Positions 51,093 to 61,366 of a stretch of 64,000 nt of DNA are shown in pieces. Numbering within the stretch: position 1 is the stretch's first letter; every line of letters begins with the position of its first letter. The notes beneath the pieces were generated by a model. It did not search any database. It worked only from the letters and a program-made list of their open reading frames with translations, and was not told the origin of the DNA. The DNA is from DATFVJ01 sp963826515. Its GTDB lineage: Bacteria > Actinomycetota > Actinomycetes > Streptosporangiales > Streptosporangiaceae. Both the position numbers and the translations under genes were made by a program. The stretch is taken from positions 806,001 through 870,000 of the forward strand of contig CAWGXI010000012.1 in NCBI GenBank assembly GCA_963826515.1. Direction: 5' to 3'.

Positions 51093-51865
51093 GACGGTGC
51101 GCCTGCCTTCACGAAGCGCTCGTACCCGTCGGCCTCGAGCACCTCAGCGAGTTCGGGGCCGCCTTCCTCGACGATCCTCCCATCGATGAATACATGCACG
51201 AAGTCCGGCGTCACATAACGCAGTATCCGGTTGTAGTGGGTGATCAGCAGTATTCCAGGGCGCGCCGGACCCTCCTGAGCACGGAACCGGTTGATGCCCG
51301 CGGAAACGATCCTGAGTGCGTCGACGTCCAGCCCGGAGTCAGTCTCGTCAAGCACGGCGATCTTTGGCTGCAGCAGTTCGAGCTGGAGAATCTCGTGTCG
51401 CTTCTTCTCGCCGCCCGAGAAGCCCTCATTGAGGTTCCGCTCGGCGAAGGCCGGATCGATGGCGAGGCCGGACATCGCCGCACGCATCTCCTTCATGAAG
51501 TCACGCAGCTTCGGCGGTTGCCCGCGCACGGCGGTGATCGCGGTCCGCAGGAAGTTAGACACCGATACGCCAGGAACCTCGACCGGATATTGCATAGCGA
51601 GGAACAGGCCGGCCCTTGCTCGCTGGTCCACGCTCATGGCCAGCACATCCTCACCATCCAAGGTGACGGTTCCCCGAGTTACCTCGTACTTGGGATGGCC
51701 GGCAATGGCGTACGCGAGCGTGGACTTACCTGAGCCGTTCGGGCCCATGACCGCGTGGGTCTCCCCTGCCGCGACAGTCAGGTCGACGCCCTTAAGGATC
51801 TCCTGCTTGGGGCCGCCCGCATCCGAGACGCGCACGTGCAGGTCATGAATCTCAAGATTGGACAT
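51089..51865 (-). CDS. sufC: Fe-S assembly ATPase SufC
   Basis: A 258-residue ABC-type ATPase of the SufBCD scaffold. Walker A GPNGSGKST, signature FSGGEKKRHEILQ, Walker B IAVLDETDSGLD (the D-E-T-D-S-G form is SufC-specific), H-loop ITHYNRIL. Normal length. 28 bp downstream of the Rieske gene; its stop overlaps sufS. Confidence 0.97.
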   Translation of the reverse strand: MSNLEIHDLHVRVSDAGGPKQEILKGVDLTVAAGETHAVMGPNGSGKSTLAYAIAGHPKYEVTRGTVTLDGEDVLAMSVDQRARAGLFLAMQYPVEVPGVSVSNFLRTAITAVRGQPPKLRDFMKEMRAAMSGLAIDPAFAERNLNEGFSGGEKKRHEILQLELLQPKIAVLDETDSGLDVDALRIVSAGINRFRAQEGPARPGILLITHYNRILRYVTPDFVHVFIDGRIVEEGGPELAEVLEADGYERFVKAGAPS

Positions 51866-51893
51866 TGTTCGCTATGTCTCCGCTTTCTCTTTC

Positions 51894-52232
51894 TCAGTTT
51901 CCGGACATCTCAGAGCCAAGCGACACGAGCACGTCCTTGTCTTCGATCTTCACTGGATACGTGGGTACCGGCGTGGTCGCCGGTGGCCCGGTCGGGTTAC
52001 CTGTGCGCAGATCGAAACAGGATCCGTGCAGCCAGCACTCGATCGTGTGGTCGTAAACCTCGCCCTCCGAGAGCGCCACCTCCGCATGCGAGCACACGTC
52101 GCGCAGCGCGTAGACCTCGCCTTCCGCGCGGACGACAGCGATGGGCGTGCCGTTCAGGTCAACCCCGATCGCACCTTCGTCTGGCAGGTCCGACACGGCG
52201 CACGCGCGTACGAACGTGGAAAGCTCGGTCAT
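51894..52232 (-). CDS. Rieske (NirD-like) ferredoxin of the suf operon
   Basis: A 112-residue soluble Rieske protein with 2Fe-2S ligands in RDVCSHAEVALSEG (C-x-H) and ECWLHGSCFDL (C-x-x-H). It is a regular member of actinobacterial suf operons, between sufD and sufC, and probably donates electrons for cluster assembly or repair (inference). Overlaps sufD by four bases. Confidence 0.94.
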   Translation of the reverse strand: MTELSTFVRACAVSDLPDEGAIGVDLNGTPIAVVRAEGEVYALRDVCSHAEVALSEGEVYDHTIECWLHGSCFDLRTGNPTGPPATTPVPTYPVKIEDKDVLVSLGSEMSGN

Positions 52233-53628
52233 GATCGCCGCCCTTCAGGACGGTACTGCGTCGCCGGGGCCGCCTGAATGTCATGCGAGCGCTGTATCTC
52301 CGGCGAGCTGCCCGGCTCCAGCGACCGCTGCGCGTCCGCGGCCTGCGATATCTCGTCGGTCAACTGCTTCGGATCGGCCCATTTCCCGTCAACGGAGCGG
52401 ACAAGTTCGGCCTCGACTGCGGCCGCTACCCTGGTGCGCAGGCTCGGGATGTCGATCCGGTCAATGAGCTGGCCGAAGAAACCCCTGATTACCAGGCGGC
52501 GCGCCTCCTCGTAAGGGATCCCGCGTGCCATGAGGTAAAAGAGATGGTAGTCCTCCAGCCGGCCGCTGGCGCTCGCGTGCCCCGCCCCGGCAACCTCGCC
52601 GGTCAGGATCTCCAGGTTCGGGACAGAGTCCACCCGGGTGCCGTCGGTTAGCACCAGGTTGCGGTTGTACTCGTACGTGTCGGTGCCTGTAGCCGCGGGC
52701 CTGATGATCACGTCGCCAATCCACACCGCGTGCGCGCCTTCACCCTGGAGCGCCCCCTTGTACTCCACCCTGCTCCTGCAGTCCCTAACTGCATGATCGA
52801 CGAACAGCCGGTGCTCGAGGTGCTGACCCTCATCGGTGAAGTACAGACCAAGCAGTTCGGCGTCGCCGCCCGGGCCCGTGTACCGGACCGTGGGAGCCAA
52901 CCTGACCACGTTGCCGCCGAGCGTTACGGCAGTGTGCTTGATGCGGGCATCCTTGCCAAGCTGCGCGTGGTGGTGCGAGAGGTGCACAGAATCGCCCGCC
53001 CAGCCCTGCACGCTGACGACCGACAGCGAGCCGCCTTCGCGCACGACGAACTCCACATTGTCCGCGTAAATCGCGCTGCCCGAGTGGTCGAGCACAAGCA
53101 CTGCCTCGGCGAACGGCTCCACCTCGACCAGGAGGTGGCCGAATGCGGCAGTGTCAGCCTGCGCGCCCGATCGCTCGCCCCGAACGGACAGCACCGTGGG
53201 CCGCGATGTCACGGTGTCCTTGGGCACGGTAAGGATGGTGGCCTGGGAAAACGAGTTATACGCGCGTGCGCTCACCCGGTCTGGAGGCACGAACGCGCGG
53301 CCGATCCTCGGGTCGCCGCGGCCCGCCACTTCCACCCGCACCTCAGGTGCGGCATTCGGTTCCACGATGACCTTGCCAGGCGGTGATGCGCCAAGGCTAG
53401 ACACCGCGGTGGAAGACGGCCCCACCAAAGACGGCCCCACCGAAGACGGCCCCACCGAAGACGCTGCGCCGCCTCCCGTGTGCAGGCCGTGCAGCCGTCG
53501 TAGCGGGGTGAATCGCCACTCCTCCTCCCGGCCGTTCGGCACAGGGAAGTCGGCCACATCGTAGGACTCACGCCCATGCAGCCTGGACAGAGGGGCCGCC
53601 GTCTCCACGGCCCCTTGAATTCCTGCCA

Positions 53629-53629
<1 letters not shown>
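52229..53629 (-). CDS. sufD: Fe-S scaffold subunit SufD
   Basis: A 466-residue SufD. The N-terminal helical part (YDVADFPVPNGREEEWRFTP) and the beta-helix core (SDVEFVVREGGSLSVVSVQG-type, GDAELLGLYFTDEGQHLEHR, VEYKGALQGEGAHAVWIGDV) are normal. KTDGDEIS-like C-terminal signature is present around MARGIPYEEARRLVIRGFFG. After residue 52 it has an insertion with SSVGPSSVGPSLVGPSS repeats encoded by 15-bp units. It overlaps sufB by one base (TAATG) and the Rieske gene by four. Confidence 0.95.
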
Positions 53630-55037
<1,408 letters not shown>

Positions 55038-55041
<4 letters not shown>

Positions 55042-55943
55042 GAATAGAGCCCTCCGGACTTTGACTTCGTGATGGGCGACCCAGTGCTTTCCTGCAACCC
55101 GGTGCTTTCCTGCAACCCAGGGTTCTCTTTTAGCGATGTGCCCGCGTGCGGGCGCACCGTTGACAAGTCGGTTACGTGCGTCGTGCAGATGCCATCGCCG
55201 TGCGCGATGGTCGCGAGCCGCTGCACCGGCGTGCTGAGCAATCGGCCAAATGCCTCAGTCTCCGCCTCGCACAGCTGCGGGAACTCGGCAGCCACATGCG
55301 CGACGGGGCAGTGGTGCTGGCAAAGCTGCTGGCCACCGCCGGCCGGGGCGACATCGGCCGATGCCGCGTACCCGTCTGCCGTGAGTGCCTCCGCGAGCGC
55401 GTGTACACGCTCGCCGGCGGGCGCTGCCTCTACCGCGGGCCGGTATCGCCACTCGAGATCGGCGATCTGCTCGCGCGCGAACTCGGCGACGGCCTCGGGC
55501 CCGCTAGAGCGCATGAGAAACCGGAGTGCGCTGCTTGCCAGGTCGTCGTATGCATGCTCGAACGCGCTCCTACCCGCATCTGTGATAGCGAACAGCTTCG
55601 CCGGGCGCCCCCTGCCGCGGCTGCCGTAGGTCCGTGCCTTTCGCGTCTCGATCATCTCGTCCGCGAGCAGCGCATCGAGGTGCCGGCGGATCGCCGCAGG
55701 CGTGAGCCCGAGCCTGCTGCTGAGCGCGAACGCTGTGATCGGGCCGTTTTCGAGGATCAGCCGAGCAACCCGCGCCCTCGTGCCACGCTCATTTCCCGCA
55801 TGAGCCGCAGCCGCGTAAGCCTGCACCGTACGAGCCTGGACGACGGCAGCTGACACCTGGCCGCGAGCGTCGTCGCTCGCTGCTGTGGTGGTCGCATCAG
55901 TCTGCCTCACGTATTTCACAACATCAGTGTGGCGTAAATCCAT
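55038..55943 (-). CDS. sufR: SufR-type Fe-S repressor
   Basis: A 301-residue regulator. A winged helix (RARVARLILENGPITAFALS, RLGLTPAAIRRHLDALLADE) lies at about residues 55-120. The C-terminal Fe-S-binding half has the Cys set QLCQHHCPVAHVAAEFPQLC, which should hold a 4Fe-4S cluster. The protein represses suf when clusters are plentiful. The start is taken at ATG 55943 (MDLRHTDVVKYV). The C-terminus has an imperfect GLQEST repeat. First gene of the suf operon. Confidence 0.93.
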
Positions 55944-55990
55944 CCCTGCGCGCAACGCCTGCGGCGTGGTGCGATGCGCAAAGACTCTCA

Positions 55991-56013
55991 TTGGACAAGA
56001 TAAACCTTGCCAA
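55991..56013. promoter_or_regulatory. Candidate SufR operator
   Basis: TTGG-A-CAAG, then six bases, then CTTG-CCAA: an imperfect palindrome 48-70 bp upstream of sufR. It lies in the expected promoter region but differs from published SufR sites, so the assignment is tentative. Confidence 0.35.
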
Positions 56014-56045
56014 ATTCGGACTGCGCCCAGGGTAGGCATTGCCAT

Positions 56046-56440
56046 AGCGAGAGGTGATGCCTGGCCGTGCGCCGGTGGCGTGTGGTGATGTGGCGACTGA
56101 AGCGATCACCGGGACCACTGGTGATTTGAGGCGGCACCGCGGTCGGCCGCGGATATTGCTCCTGCCGCGGCTGTGGTGCCGACGGGGCAGCAGGCTGCCC
56201 ACCCGACGACTGCGGCTGAAGAGATCGCCGGGACCCCCGGCACTGGGGGTGTCAGAGGTATCCTTGGGACTGCAGGGATTGCCGGAATGGCCGGGATTGC
56301 CGGGCCGGCCGGGTCCAACGGGGCGTGGGCGTCTACTACGGAATGAACCTGTCAGCGCGCGTCACGCGCCTAAACGGGCACAAAACGGCGCTACGCTCGC
56401 GTTTTCTGCCCGCTTCCGGGCAGGAAACTTGACTAAGGGC
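56046..56440. other. Intergenic with collagen-like repeats and hairpins
   Basis: No gene recognised between sufR and the next plus-strand gene. Around 56260-56330 there are degenerate Gly-x-x-type repeats (GGGATTGCCGG). At 56372-56387 AAACGGGCACAAAACG matches the inverse of 56400-56415 imperfectly, followed by GCCCGC/GCGGGC-type pairing to 56421. Confidence 0.5.
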
Positions 56441-56448
56441 TATTCCAA

Positions 56449-56736
56449 TTGACAGTGTCCACTGTTGTGACACATCCGGCGCCACAGGATCTTGTGCGTC
56501 ACGTTTGCGTGACCACGGGGCTGGCGCCGGGCACCGCCGAGCGGGTCATCGCTGACGTTATCGCCTACTTCGATGAGACCGCAGCGGAGTTCGTCCGCCG
56601 CAGGCACAGTGAACTTCACCGTCGCCAATACAAGAACCCACAGATCTGGCCCCTGATCGCGAACGAGCTTGGGCGGCGGCCGGTAGCCGCGCCCGGGTTG
56701 TCGCAGCGCCAGCTACGCCGGATCGTGTACGGCTGA
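56449..56736 (+). CDS. Conserved small actinobacterial protein
   Basis: A 95-residue protein: HVCVTTGLAPGTAERVIADV, IAYFDETAAEFVRRRHSELH, ending LSQRQLRRIVYG. This pattern, with the invariant-looking RRHxELxRR and C-terminal QLRRIVYG, recurs in actinobacteria, but no function is known to me. The start is uncertain: TTG 56449 or GTG 56455. The gene precedes glmS, separated by a repeat array. Confidence 0.72.
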   Translation: MTVSTVVTHPAPQDLVRHVCVTTGLAPGTAERVIADVIAYFDETAAEFVRRRHSELHRRQYKNPQIWPLIANELGRRPVAAPGLSQRQLRRIVYG

Positions 56737-56744
56737 CCGTGACA

Positions 56745-56925
56745 GGCACACGGCGCCAGACAGGACGGTGCCGGACAGGACGGTGCCGGACAGGACGGTG
56801 CCGGACAGGACGGTGCCGGACAGGACGGTGCCGGACAGGACGGTGCCGGACAGGACGGTGCCAGACAGGACGGTGCCAGACAGGACGGTGCCAGACAGGA
56901 CGTGTGCCAGACAGGACTGTGCCAG
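56745..56925. repeat. 15-bp tandem repeat in the glmS leader
   Basis: About eleven copies of CAGGACGGTGCCGGA (later ones CCAGA) run from just after the small gene to about 20 bp before glmS. The first copies are exact; the last two have indels. Confidence 0.93.
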
Positions 56926-56944
56926 ACAGAGGGGAGCGCACGCG

Positions 56945-58771
56945 ATGTGCGGGATCGTCGGCTATATCGGTCAGCGCCAGGCAACTCCGATTCTGCTCGA
57001 GGGCCTGCACCGGCTTGAATATCGCGGCTACGACTCGGCCGGAATCGCCGTGGTCAATCGCGGCCGGCTTAAGGTGACCAAGGCCGCGGTGCGCGTGTCA
57101 GGCCTGCGTGAACTGGTCGGCACTCCCAGCCAGGCGACCGTGGGGATCGGGCACACAAGATGGGCAACACACGGAGAGCCGAGCGACGTCAACGCCCACC
57201 CGCACGTGGACGCCAGCGGCCGTGTCGCTGTCGTGCACAACGGGATCATCGAGAACGCGGAACGGCTGCGCAAGGAGCTCGCCGCCGGTGGCACCAAACT
57301 CGTCTCCGACACGGACACCGAGGCTCTGGCTCACCTGATCGGGGCCGCCGTCGCAGATGGCGCCGTCTCACTCGAGGACGCCGTCCGTACGGCACTGCGG
57401 CGGGTTGAGGGCGCCTATGGCCTGGTGGTCCTCGACGCCCGCAGGCCGGACGAGCTTGTGGTAGCACGCAACGGCAGCCCGATCGTGCTCGGCGTCGGCG
57501 AGGGCGAGATGTTCGTCGCCTCCGACGTGGCCGCGCTGGTACGCCACACGCAGCGTGTCGTCTACCTCGACGACGGTGAGCTCGCCACCGTGCGGGCGCA
57601 CGAGTTCCACACCAGCACCCTTGAGGCCCGCCCGACTGACAAGGTCCCGACCACCGTTGAGCTGACAACCGACGACTTCGACCTCGGCGGCTTTCCCGAC
57701 TACATGCGCAAGGAGATGCACGAGCAGCCGGATGCGGTCCGGCGCGCACTCCTCGGCCGGCTGGACGATCGGTTCGCCACCGCACGGCTCGGCGGGATTG
57801 AGATCACCGCACGTGACGTCCACACGATCAGGCGGGTCACCTTCCTCGGCTGCGGCTCGGCGTATTACGCGGGCCAGATGGGCGCTGCCTTCATGGAGGA
57901 GCTTGCCCGGATCCCCGCCGACGCCGAACCGGCCTCTGAGTTTCGCTACCGCAATCCGGCGGTGGACCCGCACACGCTCTTCGTCGCGGTCAGCCAGTCC
58001 GGTGAGACGCTCGACACGCTAGCTGCGGTTCAGGAGCTCAAGCGCAAGGGCGGCAGGATGCTCGGCGCCGTGAACGTGGTCGGCAGCGCGATCGGGCGCG
58101 AATGCGGCAACGGCATATTCCTGCACGCCGGACCCGAGGTAGCGGTCGCCTCCACCAAGGCGTTCACGAACATGGCCGTGGTATTCGCGATGCTCGGCCT
58201 GCTGTTCGGGCGCGTACGCGATCTTTCTGTGGCCGACGGCCGGCGGATCGTGGCCGGGCTGCGCCTCCTGCCTGAGCAGATCGAGCGGGTACTCGCGGAG
58301 GAAGAAGCGATCGCCGACATCGCGCGCAGGTACGCGGACGCGCAGCACATGTTCTTCGTCGGCAGGGTCCGCGGCTGGCCGGTGGCGCGCGAAGGCGCGC
58401 AGAAGCTGAAGGAGATCTCCTACGTGCACGCCGAGGCCTATCAGGCGTCCGAGCTGAAGCACGGCCCGCTCGCACTGATCGACGCGAGCATGCCGACGGT
58501 CGCGGTTGTGCCGGGCGACGAACTGCTTGCCAAGCACATCGGCACGATCGAAGAGGTGAAGGCCCGCGGCGGCCCCGTCATCGTGGTCACGAACGCGGAC
58601 CTTCCTGACGATCTCGCCGACGCCGTAATCCGGGTACCGCGCAACGAGCCGGAGCTGAACCCGATCCTGCTCACCATTCCGCTGCAGCTCTTCGCCTACC
58701 ACCTCGCCGTCAAGCTGGGCAGGGACATCGACAAGCCGCGCAACCTGGCCAAGAGCGTCACCGTCGAGTAG
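56945..58771 (+). CDS. glmS: Glutamine-fructose-6-phosphate aminotransferase
   Basis: A 608-residue enzyme making glucosamine-6-phosphate for cell-wall synthesis. MCGIVGYIGQRQATPILLEG gives the N-terminal catalytic Cys2 after Met removal; GHTRWATHGEPSDVNAHPH and HNGIIENAERLR are glutaminase motifs. Two SIS domains follow (TFLGCGSAYYAGQMGAAFME, VSQSGETLDTLAAV) and the end is DKPRNLAKSVTVE. The true start is 56945; the frame continues upstream through the repeat array only by accident. A GGGGAG lies about 9 nt before it. Confidence 0.97.
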   Translation: MCGIVGYIGQRQATPILLEGLHRLEYRGYDSAGIAVVNRGRLKVTKAAVRVSGLRELVGTPSQATVGIGHTRWATHGEPSDVNAHPHVDASGRVAVVHNGIIENAERLRKELAAGGTKLVSDTDTEALAHLIGAAVADGAVSLEDAVRTALRRVEGAYGLVVLDARRPDELVVARNGSPIVLGVGEGEMFVASDVAALVRHTQRVVYLDDGELATVRAHEFHTSTLEARPTDKVPTTVELTTDDFDLGGFPDYMRKEMHEQPDAVRRALLGRLDDRFATARLGGIEITARDVHTIRRVTFLGCGSAYYAGQMGAAFMEELARIPADAEPASEFRYRNPAVDPHTLFVAVSQSGETLDTLAAVQELKRKGGRMLGAVNVVGSAIGRECGNGIFLHAGPEVAVASTKAFTNMAVVFAMLGLLFGRVRDLSVADGRRIVAGLRLLPEQIERVLAEEEAIADIARRYADAQHMFFVGRVRGWPVAREGAQKLKEISYVHAEAYQASELKHGPLALIDASMPTVAVVPGDELLAKHIGTIEEVKARGGPVIVVTNADLPDDLADAVIRVPRNEPELNPILLTIPLQLFAYHLAVKLGRDIDKPRNLAKSVTVE

Positions 58772-58970
58772 TGCGAACGCCACACACCGCGGCTGCCAGC
58801 ACGTACCTCAGGCCTCTTTACCTAGCTCAGGCCTCCGTTACGTGCCTCAGGCGCTCCCTCAAGATCATTTTTGGCCAAACCGATGTGGCCCACGAGCAAA
58901 GATGATCGCGGCACCCCCGCGGTGGAGCCCGCGGCATTGGCACCACGGGTACGTCTCTAGACTCGCCTGC

Positions 58971-59900
58971 GTGAGTGTCTCCGCTGTCGAGATCACCGGA
59001 CTGGTCAAGCGTTACGGTCCGGTGGCTGCGGTCGATAGCCTCACGTTCGCCGCCCCACGGCGCGAGGTGACCGCGTTGCTCGGCCCGAACGGCGCAGGAA
59101 AGACCACCACGGTTGAGATCTGCGAGGGCTACAGGCGGCCCGACGCGGGCAAGGTGCGCGTGCTCGGCCTTGATCCGGTTCGTGATGCCCGTGCGCTGCG
59201 GCCGCAGGTGGGCGTTATGCCCCAGTCGGGCGGGATTCCTCCTGCCGCGCGACCCGGGGAGTACCTGCGCCTGCTGGCGAGCTTCCACGCCCGTCCCGCC
59301 GATCCCGCGGCCCTGCTCGACAGGCTCGGCCTCGCCGCCGCGATGCGCACGCCGGTGCGAAGGCTGTCAGGGGGGCAGCAACAGCGGCTCTCACTTGCCG
59401 CCGCCATCGTCGGCCGTCCCGAACTGCTGTTCCTCGACGAGCCGACCGCAGGCCTGGACCCGCAGGCCCGGCACGCGACATGGGACCTCATCGCTGAGCT
59501 TCGCAGCGTAGGGGTGAGCGTCGTGCTCACCACACATTTGATGGATGAAGCAGAACGGCTGGCGGACCGTGTCGCGATCATCGACCACGGGCGCCTGGTC
59601 GCGGCGGGCACCCCGGCCTCGCTCACCGGCGGCCGCCAGCAACTCCGGCTGCGCGCATCGCCCGGCCTCGATCTCAGTCGCCTGCGCACCGCCCTGCCCG
59701 CGGGTGCCGCGGCGAGCGAGTCACCGGCGGGCAACTATCTGATCGACGCAGGCGACAGTTCCGCGGGTTCGCCAGAATTGCTCGCAGCCGTCGCCGCGTG
59801 GTGCGCCGCGCAACAGGTGCGGACCGACGACCTGCGGCTCGCGAGCCGCACGCTCGAGGACGTGTTCCTCGAACTGACCGGGCGGGAGCTACGCCCATGA
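58971..59900 (+). CDS. ABC-2 exporter ATPase
   Basis: A 309-residue ATPase: Walker A GPNGAGKTT, signature LSGGQQQRLSLAA, Walker B LLFLDEPTAGLD, H-loop TTHLMDEAERLADRVAIID, then a C-terminal domain. The GTG at 58971 has TAGACT 7 nt upstream and no ribosome site, so leaderless. In actinobacteria this exporter commonly lies between the suf operon and ctaA, as here. Substrate unknown. Overlaps the permease gene by four bases. Confidence 0.93.
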   Translation: MSVSAVEITGLVKRYGPVAAVDSLTFAAPRREVTALLGPNGAGKTTTVEICEGYRRPDAGKVRVLGLDPVRDARALRPQVGVMPQSGGIPPAARPGEYLRLLASFHARPADPAALLDRLGLAAAMRTPVRRLSGGQQQRLSLAAAIVGRPELLFLDEPTAGLDPQARHATWDLIAELRSVGVSVVLTTHLMDEAERLADRVAIIDHGRLVAAGTPASLTGGRQQLRLRASPGLDLSRLRTALPAGAAASESPAGNYLIDAGDSSAGSPELLAAVAAWCAAQQVRTDDLRLASRTLEDVFLELTGRELRP

Positions 59901-61342
59901 GCAAGCCGACGCGCGGCCCCGCGGCAGCCGGCGCCGAACCGCTGCCGGGCACACCCGCCGCTGCCGCGCCAGCAGGCGCCGAACCGCTGCCGGGCACACC
60001 CGCGGATTCCGGGATGGCGGCGACCCGCGTGGCCAGCTCTGCAAGCCCTGGGGGACCCAGCGTCTCCCCCGGCGGCAGCCCAGGACCCCGATGGACGGGG
60101 CCCTCCGGGCCCCCCGGGCCCCCCGGGCCCTCCGGGCCCCCCGCTGCGCCGCAAGCGGCGCGGCAGGCGGCAGCCGCTAGGGCTGTGCCAGCCCGGGAGG
60201 GCGACCCCCCGGAGCCCCCCGCTGCGCAGCAAGCGGCGCGGCAGGCGGCAGCCGCTAGGGCTGTGCCAGCCCGGGAGGGCGACCCCCCGGAGCCCCCCGC
60301 TGCGCAGCAAGCGGCGCGGCAGGCGGCAGCCGCTAGGGCTGTGCCAGCCCGGGAGGGCGACTCCCCGGAGCCCCCCGCTGCGCCGCAAGCGGCGCGGCAG
60401 GCGGCAGCCGCTAGGGCTGTGCCAGCCCGGGGGGGCGGCCCCCCGGAGCCCCCCGCTGCGCCGCAAGCGGCGCGGCAGGCGGCAGCCGTTAGGGCTGTGC
60501 CAGCCCGGGGGGGCGGCCCCCCGGAGCCCCCCGCTGCGCCGCAAGCGGCGCGGCAGGCGGCAGCCGTTAGGGATAATGATCTTTCTCCGGCGCCAGGGGC
60601 CGCGCCACTGCGCCGCATGGTGGTGACGCAGGCCCTGTTCGACGCACGCGGCCTGCTGCGCAACGGCGAGCAGCTGCTGCTCACATTGATCATCCCGGTA
60701 TTGCTGCTGTTTGGCTTCAGCGAGGCGTCCGTGCTGAACCTCGGCAAGGGCAGCCGGGTGGATTTCCTCACTCCGGGGATCGTCGCGCTCGCCATCATGT
60801 CCACCGCGTTCGCCAGCCAGGCGATCGCCACCGGATTCGAGCGAAGGTACGGCGTGCTGAAGCGGCTTGGTGCCACGCCGCTGTCACGCGGCGGGCTCGT
60901 CGCCGCCCGCACGGTCACCATGCTCGCCATCGAGGTGCTGCAACTCGTGGTGATCACCGCGGTTGCGTTCGGGCTCGGCTGGCAGCCGCACGGTGGATGG
61001 GGCGCGGTTGCGGCCGTGCCGTTGCTCGTGCTAGCGGGGACCGCGGCGTTCAGCGGCCTCGGCCTGCTAATGGCGGGGACGCTGCGGGCCGAGGCGACCC
61101 TCGCCGCCGCCAACCTCGTCTATCTGATGCTGCTCGGCCTCGGCGGGGTGATGTTCCCGCTGTCGAAATTCCCTGCCGGAATGCGCGGTGCACTCGAACT
61201 GCTGCCCATCTCGGCGCTCTCCGGCGGGCTGCGCGCCGTGCTGCAGCACGGAACCGGGCTGCCCTGGCGCGACCTGGCCATCCTCGCGGTCTGGGCGATC
61301 GCAGGGGTGGCACTCGCCGCGCGTACCTTCCGGTGGGACTGA
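59897..61342 (+). CDS. ABC-2 exporter permease with long repeat-rich N-terminus
   Basis: A 481-residue protein. The last 245 residues are a normal ABC-2 permease with six membrane helices (LLLTLIIPVLLLFGFSEASV, IVALAIMSTAFASQAIATGF, FERRYGVLKRLGATPLSRGG, LVYLMLLGLGGVMFPLSKFP). The first 235 residues are Pro/Ala/Gly-rich and contain six copies of a 26-residue repeat (PPAAPQAARQAAAARAVPAR). A typical family member starts near LRRMVVTQALFDARGLL, so the extension is peculiar to this strain or lineage, or translation begins later. Confidence 0.88.
   Translation: MSKPTRGPAAAGAEPLPGTPAAAAPAGAEPLPGTPADSGMAATRVASSASPGGPSVSPGGSPGPRWTGPSGPPGPPGPSGPPAAPQAARQAAAARAVPAREGDPPEPPAAQQAARQAAAARAVPAREGDPPEPPAAQQAARQAAAARAVPAREGDSPEPPAAPQAARQAAAARAVPARGGGPPEPPAAPQAARQAAAVRAVPARGGGPPEPPAAPQAARQAAAVRDNDLSPAPGAAPLRRMVVTQALFDARGLLRNGEQLLLTLIIPVLLLFGFSEASVLNLGKGSRVDFLTPGIVALAIMSTAFASQAIATGFERRYGVLKRLGATPLSRGGLVAARTVTMLAIEVLQLVVITAVAFGLGWQPHGGWGAVAAVPLLVLAGTAAFSGLGLLMAGTLRAEATLAAANLVYLMLLGLGGVMFPLSKFPAGMRGALELLPISALSGGLRAVLQHGTGLPWRDLAILAVWAIAGVALAARTFRWD
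60143..60567. repeat. 78-bp in-frame tandem repeat
   Basis: Five full copies and one partial copy of a 78-bp unit, differing by few substitutions, each encoding 26 residues in the same frame. A GGGCCCTCCGGGCCCCC run precedes it (60097-60142). Confidence 0.95.
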
Positions 61343-61366
61343 CCGGCCATTGCGACGCAGCAGCTA

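Noticed and set aside
56768..56944. Extended GlmS N-terminus (DRTVP repeats)
   Set aside because: GlmS must begin with Met-Cys so that Cys2 becomes the N-terminal nucleophile; the extension would abolish activity.
56745..56944. glmS ribozyme in the leader
   Set aside because: The leader is a tandem repeat; I see none of the conserved ribozyme core, which is mainly a Bacillota element.
60097..60150. Collagen-like domain in the ABC permease
   Set aside because: GPPGPPGP residues come from a short GC run and are too few to form a triple helix.
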